12,162 bases of DNA from Bacteroidota bacterium. GTDB taxonomy: Bacteria > Bacteroidota > Bacteroidia > Flavobacteriales > Flavobacteriaceae. Shown here piece by piece: positions 1 to 6,743 of this stretch. The stretch covers positions 1 to 12,162 of the forward strand of contig JAJRPL010000145.1 in NCBI GenBank assembly GCA_024280815.1, read 5' to 3'. The notes under the pieces were generated by a model, which saw only the letters and a program-made list of their open reading frames with translations, did no database searches and had not been told where the DNA came from. Position numbers and translations under genes: made by a program. Every line of letters starts with the position of its first letter. Positions within the stretch are counted from its first letter, which is position 1.

Positions 1-32
1 ACTAATTTAGTTGATATTTTTAAGACTAAAAA

Positions 33-716
33 ATGACAGTTAATAATACAGAGTTACTTACCTATTTATACACCTTTTTAACTGACAATAGAAAGGCTAC
101 TTTTGAAAAGGTTTTGACACAAAGAACTCGTCACTTGACTGTAGTATTAGAAGATATTTATCAAAAACACAATACCAGTGCCGTGGTTAGAAATTGTGAT
201 ATTTTCGGAATTCAAGATTTGCATATTATTGAAAACAAATACAATAGTTATGTATCTAATCAGGTAGCAAAAGGCTCTCAAAAATGGATTGATTTTCATG
301 AATACAATCAAAAAGAATACAATACCAAAGATTGCATCAATACTTTGCGTAGTAATGGCTATCAAATTATTGCAACTACGCCGCATAATGATTCTTGTAT
401 ACTACAAGATTTTGACATCACAAAAAAATCTGCATTGGTCTTCGGAGTAGAAAAAGCAGGTGTTTCAGATTATATATTAAAAGAAGCTGATGGTTATTTA
501 AAAATACCCATGGTTGGTTTTACTGAGAGTTTAAATATTTCAGTAGCTGTAGCAATTATTTTACAAGATTTAACTTCAAGGTTAAGAAATTCAACAGTAA
601 ATTGGCAACTATCTGATAAAGAGAAGAATGAAAAACGATTAGATTGGGCAAAAAAAACAATCAATAATGTAGATGAAATTATAGAGAGATATATTAAAAC
701 TGAGAAAGGTTGTTAA
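33..716 (+). CDS. trmH: TrmH-family tRNA (guanosine-2'-O-)-methyltransferase
   Basis: SpoU/TrmH (SPOUT) methyltransferase of 227 residues, close to the length of E. coli TrmH, which uses S-adenosylmethionine to methylate the 2'-OH of G18 in the tRNA D-loop. The three SPOUT motifs are visible: motif 1 around residues 46-60 (HNTSAVVRNCDIFGI, with the conserved Asn47 and Arg53), motif 2 at about 134-160 (FGVEKAGVS, then the IPM block), and motif 3 at about 164-177 (ESLNISVAVA). These form the trefoil knot that binds SAM. A charged helical C-terminal extension (about 192-222) fits TrmH rather than the shorter TrmL. It is cytoplasmic. The ATG at 33 gives a full-length N-terminus; no Shine-Dalgarno is evident, as is usual in Bacteroidetes. 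It converges on fnr with a 21-nt gap and has no evident link to the oxidase genes. The family is certain; Gm18 specificity is inferred. Confidence 0.9.
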   Translation: MTVNNTELLTYLYTFLTDNRKATFEKVLTQRTRHLTVVLEDIYQKHNTSAVVRNCDIFGIQDLHIIENKYNSYVSNQVAKGSQKWIDFHEYNQKEYNTKDCINTLRSNGYQIIATTPHNDSCILQDFDITKKSALVFGVEKAGVSDYILKEADGYLKIPMVGFTESLNISVAVAIILQDLTSRLRNSTVNWQLSDKEKNEKRLDWAKKTINNVDEIIERYIKTEKGC

Positions 717-737
717 TGCTTATTTTATTTAAGAATA

Positions 738-1424
738 TTAGAATCCTTGTGCTATTTTAAGTAATTCAGCTTTATTTATGATTTTTACCTTTTTCCCATT
801 TAAGACAATAAGTTTTTTCTTTTTAAAACTTGATAAGAGTCGAATTGCAGATTCAGTTGCAGTACCAATAACGCTTGCAAATTCTTCTCTAGTTAAGATG
901 ATATTGATAAAACCATCATCATCTTCTCCAAAGGTTTCATCAAGAAAAATCAGTTTATTTGCCAATCTTTCAGTTACGCTAGTTTGTGCCATATTTGTTA
1001 TAGCTATATTTGCATCCTTTAAATCATGACAAACAGTTTTCATCATCTCCATAGAGAAATTAGCATCAGATTTTATAGTATTAAAAATTTCTTTTTTAGA
1101 AATAAAACATGCTCTCATATCTTTCAAAGCTGTAACGGTTAAAGTTACAGGTTCTTCACTCAAAACGGAGCGATAACCTAGCATATCACCTCCTTTAATA
1201 AACCGTACAATTTGTTCTTTACCGTTTGCACTAAGACGAGACATTTTACAAACCCCTTCTCTTATGCAATACACACCATTTAAGACATTTCCCTCAGAAA
1301 AAATAACCTCTCCTTTTTTAAAAGTGATATCTTCTTTATGGTTCGAAATACCTTTTATATTCTCTTTTGACAAAGATTTTAAAGAGCTAATTTCGCGAAT
1401 AATACAATGCTCACATTTATTCAT
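738..1424 (-). CDS. fnr: Crp/Fnr-family transcriptional regulator, probable oxygen-responsive regulator of the cbb3 locus
   Basis: Regulator of 228 residues with an N-terminal cyclic-nucleotide-binding-like beta roll (about 25-125), a dimerisation helix (about 125-155) and a C-terminal winged helix-turn-helix (about 177-212). The recognition helix TATESAIRLL keeps a Glu (191) and an Arg (195) at the positions of E209 and R213 of E. coli FNR, so a TGA-type half-site is expected. Cysteines lie at 4, 7, 53, 59, 106 and 132. C4-x2-C7 and C106 line up with FNR C20, C23 and C122, but the equivalent of C29 is Ser13. An oxygen-labile Fe-S cluster is therefore plausible but not assured; C53 or C59 could supply the fourth ligand. 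The gene is divergent from ccoI and shares with it a 103-nt intergenic region holding an FNR-like palindrome. This supports autoregulation and control of the oxidase genes. The family is certain; the signal sensed is inferred. Confidence 0.9.
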   Translation of the reverse strand: MNKCEHCIIREISSLKSLSKENIKGISNHKEDITFKKGEVIFSEGNVLNGVYCIREGVCKMSRLSANGKEQIVRFIKGGDMLGYRSVLSEEPVTLTVTALKDMRACFISKKEIFNTIKSDANFSMEMMKTVCHDLKDANIAITNMAQTSVTERLANKLIFLDETFGEDDDGFINIILTREEFASVIGTATESAIRLLSSFKKKKLIVLNGKKVKIINKAELLKIAQGF

Positions 1425-1449
1425 GCTAAAAATTAAGGTTAATCGTACT

Positions 1450-1457
1450 CAAAGATA
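1450..1457 (-). promoter_or_regulatory. Promoter -7 element of fnr (TATCTTTG)
   Basis: On the minus strand this reads TATCTTTG, a perfect match to the Bacteroidetes -7 consensus TAnnTTTG. It lies 26 nt before the fnr ATG, which predicts a short 5' UTR of roughly 20 nt. No TTTG is seen at the expected -33 position; that place is taken by the FNR-like palindrome. A single match of this kind is expected by chance about once per kilobase or so in such DNA; the location is what supports it. Confidence 0.55.
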
Positions 1458-1467
1458 ACTAAAAATT

Positions 1468-1481
1468 ATGATAAATATCAT
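1468..1481. promoter_or_regulatory. FNR-like operator (ATGAT-N4-ATCAT)
   Basis: ATGATAAATATCAT is a perfect inverted repeat except for its 4-nt spacer and matches the inner TGATnnnnATCA core of the FNR box. It sits between the divergent fnr and ccoI genes. Its centre (1474.5) is 16.5 nt from the -7 element of ccoI and 17.5 nt from that of fnr, so it covers the -33 region of both promoters. The adjacent Fnr-type regulator is the obvious candidate to bind it. Confidence 0.65.
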
Positions 1482-1490
1482 TTAATGTGA

Positions 1491-1498
1491 TAAGTTTG
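1491..1498 (+). promoter_or_regulatory. Promoter -7 element of ccoI (TAAGTTTG)
   Basis: Perfect match to TAnnTTTG, 29 nt before the ccoI ATG. If transcription starts about 4 nt after the element, the 5' UTR is about 26 nt and the FNR-like box is centred near -27. A weaker alternative, GAAATTTG at 1504-1511, would place the box about 12 nt further from the start, nearer the classical activator position. Confidence 0.55.
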
Positions 1499-1527
1499 CG
1501 GTAGAAATTTGAAGCCTTAATATTAGT

Positions 1528-3894
1528 ATGTCAGAAGAATCCTGTTATCATTGTGGTTTAGATTGTCAAGGCAAGCAATATCAAATAGAAGATAAGTGTT
1601 TTTGTTGTAATGGATGTAAAACGGTATATGAGATTCTAAATCAGAATGAATTAGGATGTTATTATGATTTTGACCAAAATCCAGGTACAATCCCTACAGA
1701 AATTAAAGGAAAATACAACTATTTAGATAATCTTGAAATTGCAGAAAAACTCCTTGAATTTAATGATGGTGAAACTTCGGTAGTTTCTTTTTATACACCA
1801 AGCATGCATTGTAGTTCGTGTATTTGGGTGTTAGAGAATTTATCAAAGCTACATAGTGGTATTGTAGCGTCATCTGTTAATTTTCCGCAAAAGAAGATTA
1901 GGATAACCTTTAAGAATGAGAAAATATCACTTAAAAGTGTAGTTGAATTAATAAGCTCTATCGGTTATGAACCTTTTATTAGTTTAGAAGATGCAGATAG
2001 TGGGAAGCATAAATCAAATAAAACATTAATTTATCAAATTGCAATTGCAGGATTTGCTTTTGGGAATGTTATGCTGTTGTCATTTCCTGAGTATTTTCAA
2101 GATGACGGATTTTGGCTAGATAAATACAAAGGATTGTTTAGATTTTTGATGTTTGTATTTTCAGTACCTGTAGTGGTATATTCTGCCAAAGATTACTTTA
2201 TTTCTGCCTACAAAGGGGTAAAACATAAAATGCTAAATATAGATGTGCCTATTGTATTAGGAATATCGGTTCTATTTATTCGCAGTACGATTGAGATTGT
2301 CTTTGATTTAGGGCAGGTTTTTTTTGATAGCTTAACAGGATTAGTTTTCTTTTTGTTATTAGGTCGAGTTTTTCAGCAACGTACTTATAGTTATTTATCG
2401 TTTGAGCGTGATTATAAATCATATTTTCCTATTGCTGTTACTAAAATTGGTAACGATGGGAAAGAAGAGAGTGTAGAAGTATTCAAAATAAAAGAAGGAG
2501 ACCGATTATTAATACGGAATGAAGAATTGATTCCTGTAGACGGAATTTTAATCAATGGCAATGCCAATATTGATTATAGTTTTGTGACAGGAGAATCTGT
2601 GCCTGTATCAAAAAAGTCAGGAGATAAATTGTTCGCAGGCGGAAAACAACTTTCTGGAGCCATTGAAATGGATGTATTGCAATCTGTTCAGCAAAGTTAT
2701 TTAACGCAATTATGGTCTAACGATGCCTTTAAAAAAGATAGTAATTTCGGAATAAAAAATCTAGTAGATACATTGAGTAAATATTTTACCTATATTATTT
2801 TAGCAATAGCTTTATCGGCTGGAATATATTGGTTCTTTGCGGATAAATTATTGGTTTTTCATGTGGTTTCCTCAGTGTTGATTATTGCCTGCCCTTGTGC
2901 CTTGGCACTTTCTGCACCATTTGCATTAGGAAATATGTTGCGAATATTTGGCAGAAGAAAATTCTATTTAAAGAATGCTGAAGGAATTGAACTTGCAGCC
3001 AAAATTGATACTGTAATTTTTGATAAAACGGGCACCATAACAACCAATAAGAACAATCATATTATTTTTGAAGGAAGTCAGTTAACCACAGAAGAGGAAC
3101 AAGGTGTTCGTAATTTAATCCGCTCATCAAACCATCCGTTAAATAGAATGTTATATGGTTTTTTGCCTTTATCAAAAGAAGTAGAGGTTATTAATTTTAA
3201 AGAGATTTTAGGAAAAGGTATTCAAGGAGAAATAAATAAGACTAGCTATGTTTTAGGTTCTGCTAGTTTTGTGAATGCTTCTACATCAGCTAAAAATGAG
3301 ACAGTTATCTATATTTCTATTGGAGGTGAAGTTAAAGGGAGATATGTTTTTAAAAACTCTTACAGAAAAGGATTGGATGCTGTTTTTAATACATTGTCTA
3401 AAGCTTATGAGTTAATTATTTTATCGGGAGATAATGAAGGTGAAAAAGAATATCTACAAAAATTACTACCCAAAGGAACTGAATTTGTATTTAATCAAAA
3501 ACCAACAGATAAATTAGAATTCATCAAACAAAAACAAAATGAAGGTAAGCAAGTGTTAATGGTAGGTGATGGTTTAAATGATGCTGGAGCGTTGGCACAA
3601 AGTAATTTCGGAATAGCAATTTCAGAAAACACCAATGTTTTTTCACCAGCTTGTGATGCTATTTTAGATGCAAGTAAATTTAAAGAACTGCCACAATTTT
3701 TAAAACTAACCAAGCAAACTATTACTATAATTAAAGCAAGTTTTGTCTTGTCTTTTTTGTACAATATTATTGGGATGTATTTTGCAATAACGGGTCAGTT
3801 ATCGCCAATAATTGCAGCAATTTTAATGCCCTTAAGCTCAATCTCAGTAGTTGTCTTTGTTACCTTTGTTACAAACATGGTAAGTAGAAAATAA
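1528..3894 (+). CDS. ccoI: CcoI/FixI copper-translocating P1B-type ATPase for cbb3 oxidase assembly
   Basis: Heavy-metal P-type ATPase of 788 residues that moves copper across the cytoplasmic membrane for the CuB centre of cbb3 oxidase. A cysteine-rich N-terminal domain typical of FixI/CcoI holds C6, C9, C13, C24, C26, C27, C30 and C44. It is followed by an HMA-like domain with a CSSC metal site (C95, C98). Eight membrane segments are predictable (about 166-187, 203-220, 237-258, 265-284, 419-438, 443-468, 732-754, 758-783). Catalytic marks are TGES (354-357, actuator), CPC (455-457, ion path in the sixth segment), DKTGT with the phosphorylated Asp499, the His-Pro of the nucleotide domain (536-537) and GDGLND (680-685). 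The start at 1528 gives the complete Cys-rich domain. It is divergent from fnr and followed after 168 nt by ccoS. Assignment to CcoI rather than CopA rests on the N-terminal domain and the neighbours. Confidence 0.95.
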   Translation: MSEESCYHCGLDCQGKQYQIEDKCFCCNGCKTVYEILNQNELGCYYDFDQNPGTIPTEIKGKYNYLDNLEIAEKLLEFNDGETSVVSFYTPSMHCSSCIWVLENLSKLHSGIVASSVNFPQKKIRITFKNEKISLKSVVELISSIGYEPFISLEDADSGKHKSNKTLIYQIAIAGFAFGNVMLLSFPEYFQDDGFWLDKYKGLFRFLMFVFSVPVVVYSAKDYFISAYKGVKHKMLNIDVPIVLGISVLFIRSTIEIVFDLGQVFFDSLTGLVFFLLLGRVFQQRTYSYLSFERDYKSYFPIAVTKIGNDGKEESVEVFKIKEGDRLLIRNEELIPVDGILINGNANIDYSFVTGESVPVSKKSGDKLFAGGKQLSGAIEMDVLQSVQQSYLTQLWSNDAFKKDSNFGIKNLVDTLSKYFTYIILAIALSAGIYWFFADKLLVFHVVSSVLIIACPCALALSAPFALGNMLRIFGRRKFYLKNAEGIELAAKIDTVIFDKTGTITTNKNNHIIFEGSQLTTEEEQGVRNLIRSSNHPLNRMLYGFLPLSKEVEVINFKEILGKGIQGEINKTSYVLGSASFVNASTSAKNETVIYISIGGEVKGRYVFKNSYRKGLDAVFNTLSKAYELIILSGDNEGEKEYLQKLLPKGTEFVFNQKPTDKLEFIKQKQNEGKQVLMVGDGLNDAGALAQSNFGIAISENTNVFSPACDAILDASKFKELPQFLKLTKQTITIIKASFVLSFLYNIIGMYFAITGQLSPIIAAILMPLSSISVVVFVTFVTNMVSRK

Positions 3895-3924
3895 GTATAT
3901 TTGTTCTAGTAGATTTATGAATAA

Positions 3925-3949
3925 GGATAGGGCTATCCGTTGTAGACGG
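3925..3949. repeat. Short hairpin pair between ccoI and ccoS
   Basis: GGATAG-GG-CTATCC (3925-3938) is a 6-bp stem with a 2-nt loop. It overlaps a second possible hairpin, CCGT-tgtag-ACGG (3937-3949). The two are mutually exclusive because they share CC. GC-rich symmetry stands out in this AT-rich spacer, but no T-run follows, so it is not a standard intrinsic terminator. Its role is unknown; it may be a processing or stability element in a ccoI-ccoS transcript. Confidence 0.4.
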
Positions 3950-3998
3950 TAATCTTAGAAAATTAGAGTTAATAGAATGTTAAAAAAAAGTATCAAAA

Positions 3999-4012
3999 CT
4001 GACAATTATCAT
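3999..4012. promoter_or_regulatory. FNR-like site upstream of ccoS (CTGAC-N4-ATCAT)
   Basis: CTGACAATTATCAT matches TGATnnnnATCA with one mismatch (TGAC in the left half). The centre, 4005.5, is 30.5 nt before the start of the -7 element at 4036. With a transcription start about 4 nt after that element the site is at about -41.5, the classical class II activator position of FNR. It probably makes ccoS-ccoNO-ccoQ-ccoP low-oxygen inducible. Confidence 0.55.
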
Positions 4013-4035
4013 GTTTTTTATTGCGTCATTTTTAT

Positions 4036-4043
4036 TACATTTG
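4036..4043 (+). promoter_or_regulatory. Promoter -7 element of ccoS-ccoNO-ccoQ-ccoP (TACATTTG)
   Basis: Perfect match to TAnnTTTG, 27 nt upstream of the ccoS ATG. No similar element occurs in the 64-nt ccoS-ccoNO gap or in the 58-nt ccoQ-ccoP gap, so this is the likely promoter for the structural oxidase genes. An FNR-like site lies at the spacing expected for activation. Confidence 0.55.
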
Positions 4044-4062
4044 TAACCAGTAAATTCACAAA

Positions 4063-4266
4063 ATGATAGTAATTTATCTTATGATAGCAGTAAGTATTGT
4101 TATTGCTGTGCTGTTTTTAATCATTTTCATAAAGTCGGTTAAAGCAGGGCAGTACGATGATATGTATACACCTTCGGTAAGAATGCTATTTGATGATGAA
4201 TTATTAGAAGATAAAACACTCCGAAAACCAAAGAGTGTAATTTTGAATAAGAATAGTAAAAAATAA
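4063..4266 (+). CDS. ccoS: CcoS cbb3-type oxidase assembly protein
   Basis: Small membrane protein of 67 residues, the usual CcoS size. One transmembrane helix (about 3-24) is followed by the family signature: IKSVKAGQYDDMYTPSVRML, then FDDE (residues 23-46). This corresponds to the GQ(F/Y)DD...R(I/M)LFDD block of CcoS. In proteobacteria CcoS is needed for cofactor (heme b and CuB) insertion into CcoN, acting in the cytoplasmic membrane. The start at 4063 is the first ATG after the predicted promoter and gives a leader of about 15 nt. A small inverted repeat, TGAGT-aaa-ACTCA (4271-4283), follows the stop and precedes ccoNO by 47 nt; it is too short to be a convincing terminator. Position between ccoI and ccoNO is typical. 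Confidence 0.93.
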   Translation: MIVIYLMIAVSIVIAVLFLIIFIKSVKAGQYDDMYTPSVRMLFDDELLEDKTLRKPKSVILNKNSKK

Positions 4267-4330
4267 ATACTGAGTAAAACTCAATAAATTTTAAATTAAA
4301 TATCAACTAAATCAATCTAATTATTTAAAT

Positions 4331-6508
4331 ATGGAAAAAGAACAATTTTATTATGATAATAAAATAGTTAAGCTATTTTTCTGGGCAACCGTGCTTTGGG
4401 GAGTTGTTGGAATGACTGTAGGGTTAATGGTGGCCTTTTTATTTTTATTCCCTAATTATATGGATGGTATTTCATGGTTAAGTTTTGGTCGTTTACGTCC
4501 TTTACATACGAATGCCGTGATTTTTGCCTTTGTAGGGAATGGATTCTTTGTAGGAATGTATTATTCAATGCAACGTTTACTAAAAACAAGAATGTTTAGT
4601 GATACATTGAGTAAAATTCATTTTTGGGGTTGGCAATTGATTATTGTTGCCGCAGCAATTACATTACCTTTAGGATTAACATCTTCAAAAGAATATGCAG
4701 AGTTAGAATGGCCTATTGATATTGCTATTACCCTAATATGGGTGGTAATGGGTATTAATATGATTGGTACTATGATAAAAAGAAGGCAACGTCATATTTA
4801 TGTTGCTATCTGGTTTTATATCGCAACATTTGTAACGATTGCAGTACTACATATATTTAATAATTTGGAGATGCCAGTATCTGCATTTAAAAGTTACTCT
4901 GTCTATGCAGGAGTTCAAGATGCATTAATGCAATGGTGGTATGGTCATAATGCTGTAGCCTTTTTCTTAACAACACCAATGTTAGGGTTAATGTATTATT
5001 TCGTACCCAAAGCAGCAAATAGACCCGTCTACTCGTACAGATTATCTATTATTCACTTTTGGTCGTTGATATTTATTTATATCTGGGCAGGACCTCACCA
5101 TTTATTATATACAGCGTTGCCAGATTGGGCACAGAATTTAGGTACTGTATTTTCAATCATGCTAATCTTCCCGTCTTGGGGTGGTATGATTAATGGTTTA
5201 TTAACACTTCGTGGAGCTTGGGACAAAGTTCGTGAATCTGCTATTTTAAAATTCTTTGTGGTGGCAATTACCGCTTATGGTATGGCAACTTTTGAAGGAC
5301 CAATGTTGGCCTTTAAAAATGTAAATGCAATTGCACATTATACAGATTGGATTGTTGCACACGTCCATGTTGGAGCATTAGGCTGGAATGGTTTTATCAT
5401 TGCAGGTATGTTATATTGGTTAACAGAAAAATTATTTAAGACAGGTTTATATTCTCAAAAATTAGCCAATACACATTTTTGGATTGGTACTGTAGGTATT
5501 TTATTTTATACCATACCATTATATATTGCAGGTTTTCAACAAGCTTTAATGTGGAAAGACTTTAACCCGGATGGTACACTAGTTTATGGTAACTTCTTAG
5601 AAACTGTAACTGCAATTCTACCTATGTATTGGATGCGTGCTTTAGGAGGTACCTTATATTTTACAGGTTTCTGTATCTTAGCGTATAACTTAATCATGAC
5701 AGCCAGACAAGGTTCTGTTGTAGAAGATGAATTAGCAGAAGCATTACCATTAAAGAAAATTGGTTCTGGAAGAATGGCAGGAGAGCATTGGCATGGATGG
5801 TTAGAAAGACGTACAGTGTTATTTACAATACTAACAACTATTGCTATTGCCATTGGAGGTTTAGTTGAATTTATTCCATTAGCCTTGATAAAATCTAATG
5901 TGCCAACTATAGCCACAGTAAAACCGTATACTCCTTTAGAGTTAGAAGGTCGTGATTTATATATTCGTGAAGGGTGTAATAACTGTCACTCACAAATGAT
6001 ACGTCCATTCCGTTCAGAAGTTGAACGTTATGGAGAGTATTCTAAAGCAGGTGAATTTGTTTATGACCATCCTTTCCTTTGGGGCTCTCGTAGAACGGGT
6101 CCAGATTTACATCGTATCGGTAAAAAATACAATTCGAATTGGCATTTTAACCATTTCTTAGACCCTATGAATACGTCGCCAATGGAAGATAAAATTTTAG
6201 GAACTACACGTAATTTTATGCCTAAGTATACTTGGTTCATTACTGACGATTTAGATTATAGTGATTTAGAAGCTAAAATGAAAGGTTTGGTTACATTAGG
6301 TGTTCCTTATACCGATTTTGAAATTAAAAATGCTCCACATTTATTGAAGCAACAAGCTGCTGAGATAGAAAAAGAGTTACGTCAAGATCCTGAATTTGTT
6401 GCAAATTATGGTGAAAGTCATATTGAAAATAAAGAAGTGGTAGCTATAATAGCTTATTTGCAACGATTAGGTACAGATATTAAAAAGCTTGAAACGGCTG
6501 AAAAATAA
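4331..6508 (+). CDS. ccoN: CcoNO: fused cbb3 oxidase subunits I (CcoN) and II (CcoO)
   Basis: A single 725-residue chain joins the catalytic heme-copper subunit CcoN (about 1-470) to the monoheme cytochrome c subunit CcoO (about 481-725). CcoN residues match P. stutzeri CcoN with an offset of one: H59 and H346 for low-spin heme b, H344 for heme b3, H206, H256 and H257 for CuB, and Y250 as the tyrosine cross-linked to His206. FEGPM (321-325) is also conserved. CcoO begins with a membrane anchor (about 494-519), then the heme c motif CNNCH (C549, C552, H553) and a probable axial Met630 in NFMPKY. The enzyme reduces O2 to water with high affinity and conserves proton motive force in the cytoplasmic membrane. 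The fusion is continuous, without a stop or a frame change, and such fusions are known in Bacteroidetes. Followed after only 6 nt by ccoQ. Confidence 0.97.
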   Translation: MEKEQFYYDNKIVKLFFWATVLWGVVGMTVGLMVAFLFLFPNYMDGISWLSFGRLRPLHTNAVIFAFVGNGFFVGMYYSMQRLLKTRMFSDTLSKIHFWGWQLIIVAAAITLPLGLTSSKEYAELEWPIDIAITLIWVVMGINMIGTMIKRRQRHIYVAIWFYIATFVTIAVLHIFNNLEMPVSAFKSYSVYAGVQDALMQWWYGHNAVAFFLTTPMLGLMYYFVPKAANRPVYSYRLSIIHFWSLIFIYIWAGPHHLLYTALPDWAQNLGTVFSIMLIFPSWGGMINGLLTLRGAWDKVRESAILKFFVVAITAYGMATFEGPMLAFKNVNAIAHYTDWIVAHVHVGALGWNGFIIAGMLYWLTEKLFKTGLYSQKLANTHFWIGTVGILFYTIPLYIAGFQQALMWKDFNPDGTLVYGNFLETVTAILPMYWMRALGGTLYFTGFCILAYNLIMTARQGSVVEDELAEALPLKKIGSGRMAGEHWHGWLERRTVLFTILTTIAIAIGGLVEFIPLALIKSNVPTIATVKPYTPLELEGRDLYIREGCNNCHSQMIRPFRSEVERYGEYSKAGEFVYDHPFLWGSRRTGPDLHRIGKKYNSNWHFNHFLDPMNTSPMEDKILGTTRNFMPKYTWFITDDLDYSDLEAKMKGLVTLGVPYTDFEIKNAPHLLKQQAAEIEKELRQDPEFVANYGESHIENKEVVAIIAYLQRLGTDIKKLETAEK

Positions 6509-6514
6509 ATAATC

Positions 6515-6685
6515 ATGTTAAAATATATCAAACATAATTTAGAAAGTATCGACGGTGTAGCAATATACCCAATCATTTCTTTAGTCACCTTTTTTACGGT
6601 TTTTGTAGTGATGTTATTCATTGTATTAAAAATGAAAAAAAGTGATTTAGAAGAAAAAGTAAATTTACCTTTAGAAGACGATTAA
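6515..6685 (+). CDS. ccoQ: CcoQ/FixQ-like small cbb3 oxidase subunit
   Basis: A 56-residue open frame from ATG 6515 to TAA 6683-6685. The protein begins MLKYIKHNLESIDGVAIYP, has one membrane helix at about 18-38 with a positive KMKK stretch immediately after it, and ends with the acidic tail LPLEDD. Size, topology and position between ccoNO and ccoP match CcoQ/FixQ, a single-helix protein that stabilises the association of CcoP with CcoNO in proteobacteria. The ATG lies 6 nt after the ccoNO stop, so co-transcription and probably translational coupling are expected. The sequence is too short for strong homology by eye. The call rests on topology, place in the operon and resemblance to flavobacterial ccoQ products as I remember them. 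Confidence 0.85.
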   Translation: MLKYIKHNLESIDGVAIYPIISLVTFFTVFVVMLFIVLKMKKSDLEEKVNLPLEDD

Positions 6686-6743
6686 CAAACCTATACTTAG
6701 CGTAATCTAGTTTAGATAAGCTTAGTTTAATAAAATAAAAAAG

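Noticed and set aside
11..24. TTGATATTTTTAAG upstream of trmH as a possible FNR site
   Set aside because: Only the left half matches; the right half TTAAG is not ATCAA, and a tRNA methyltransferase is not an expected target.
3896..3903. TATATTTG, a perfect TAnnTTTG match directly after the ccoI stop
   Set aside because: Chance matches are frequent in AT-rich DNA, and the element at 4036 is better placed and has an activator-like site. Kept only as a remote possibility for a small RNA.
3917..3952. Eleven-codon open frame MNKDRAIRCRR in the ccoI-ccoS spacer
   Set aside because: Very short, and it overlaps the hairpin that explains the unusual base composition. There is no sign of a leader-peptide mechanism.
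5700..5800. Frameshift or lost stop joining ccoN and ccoO
   Set aside because: The linker reads through in one frame with normal coding character, and fused CcoNO is known in Bacteroidetes.
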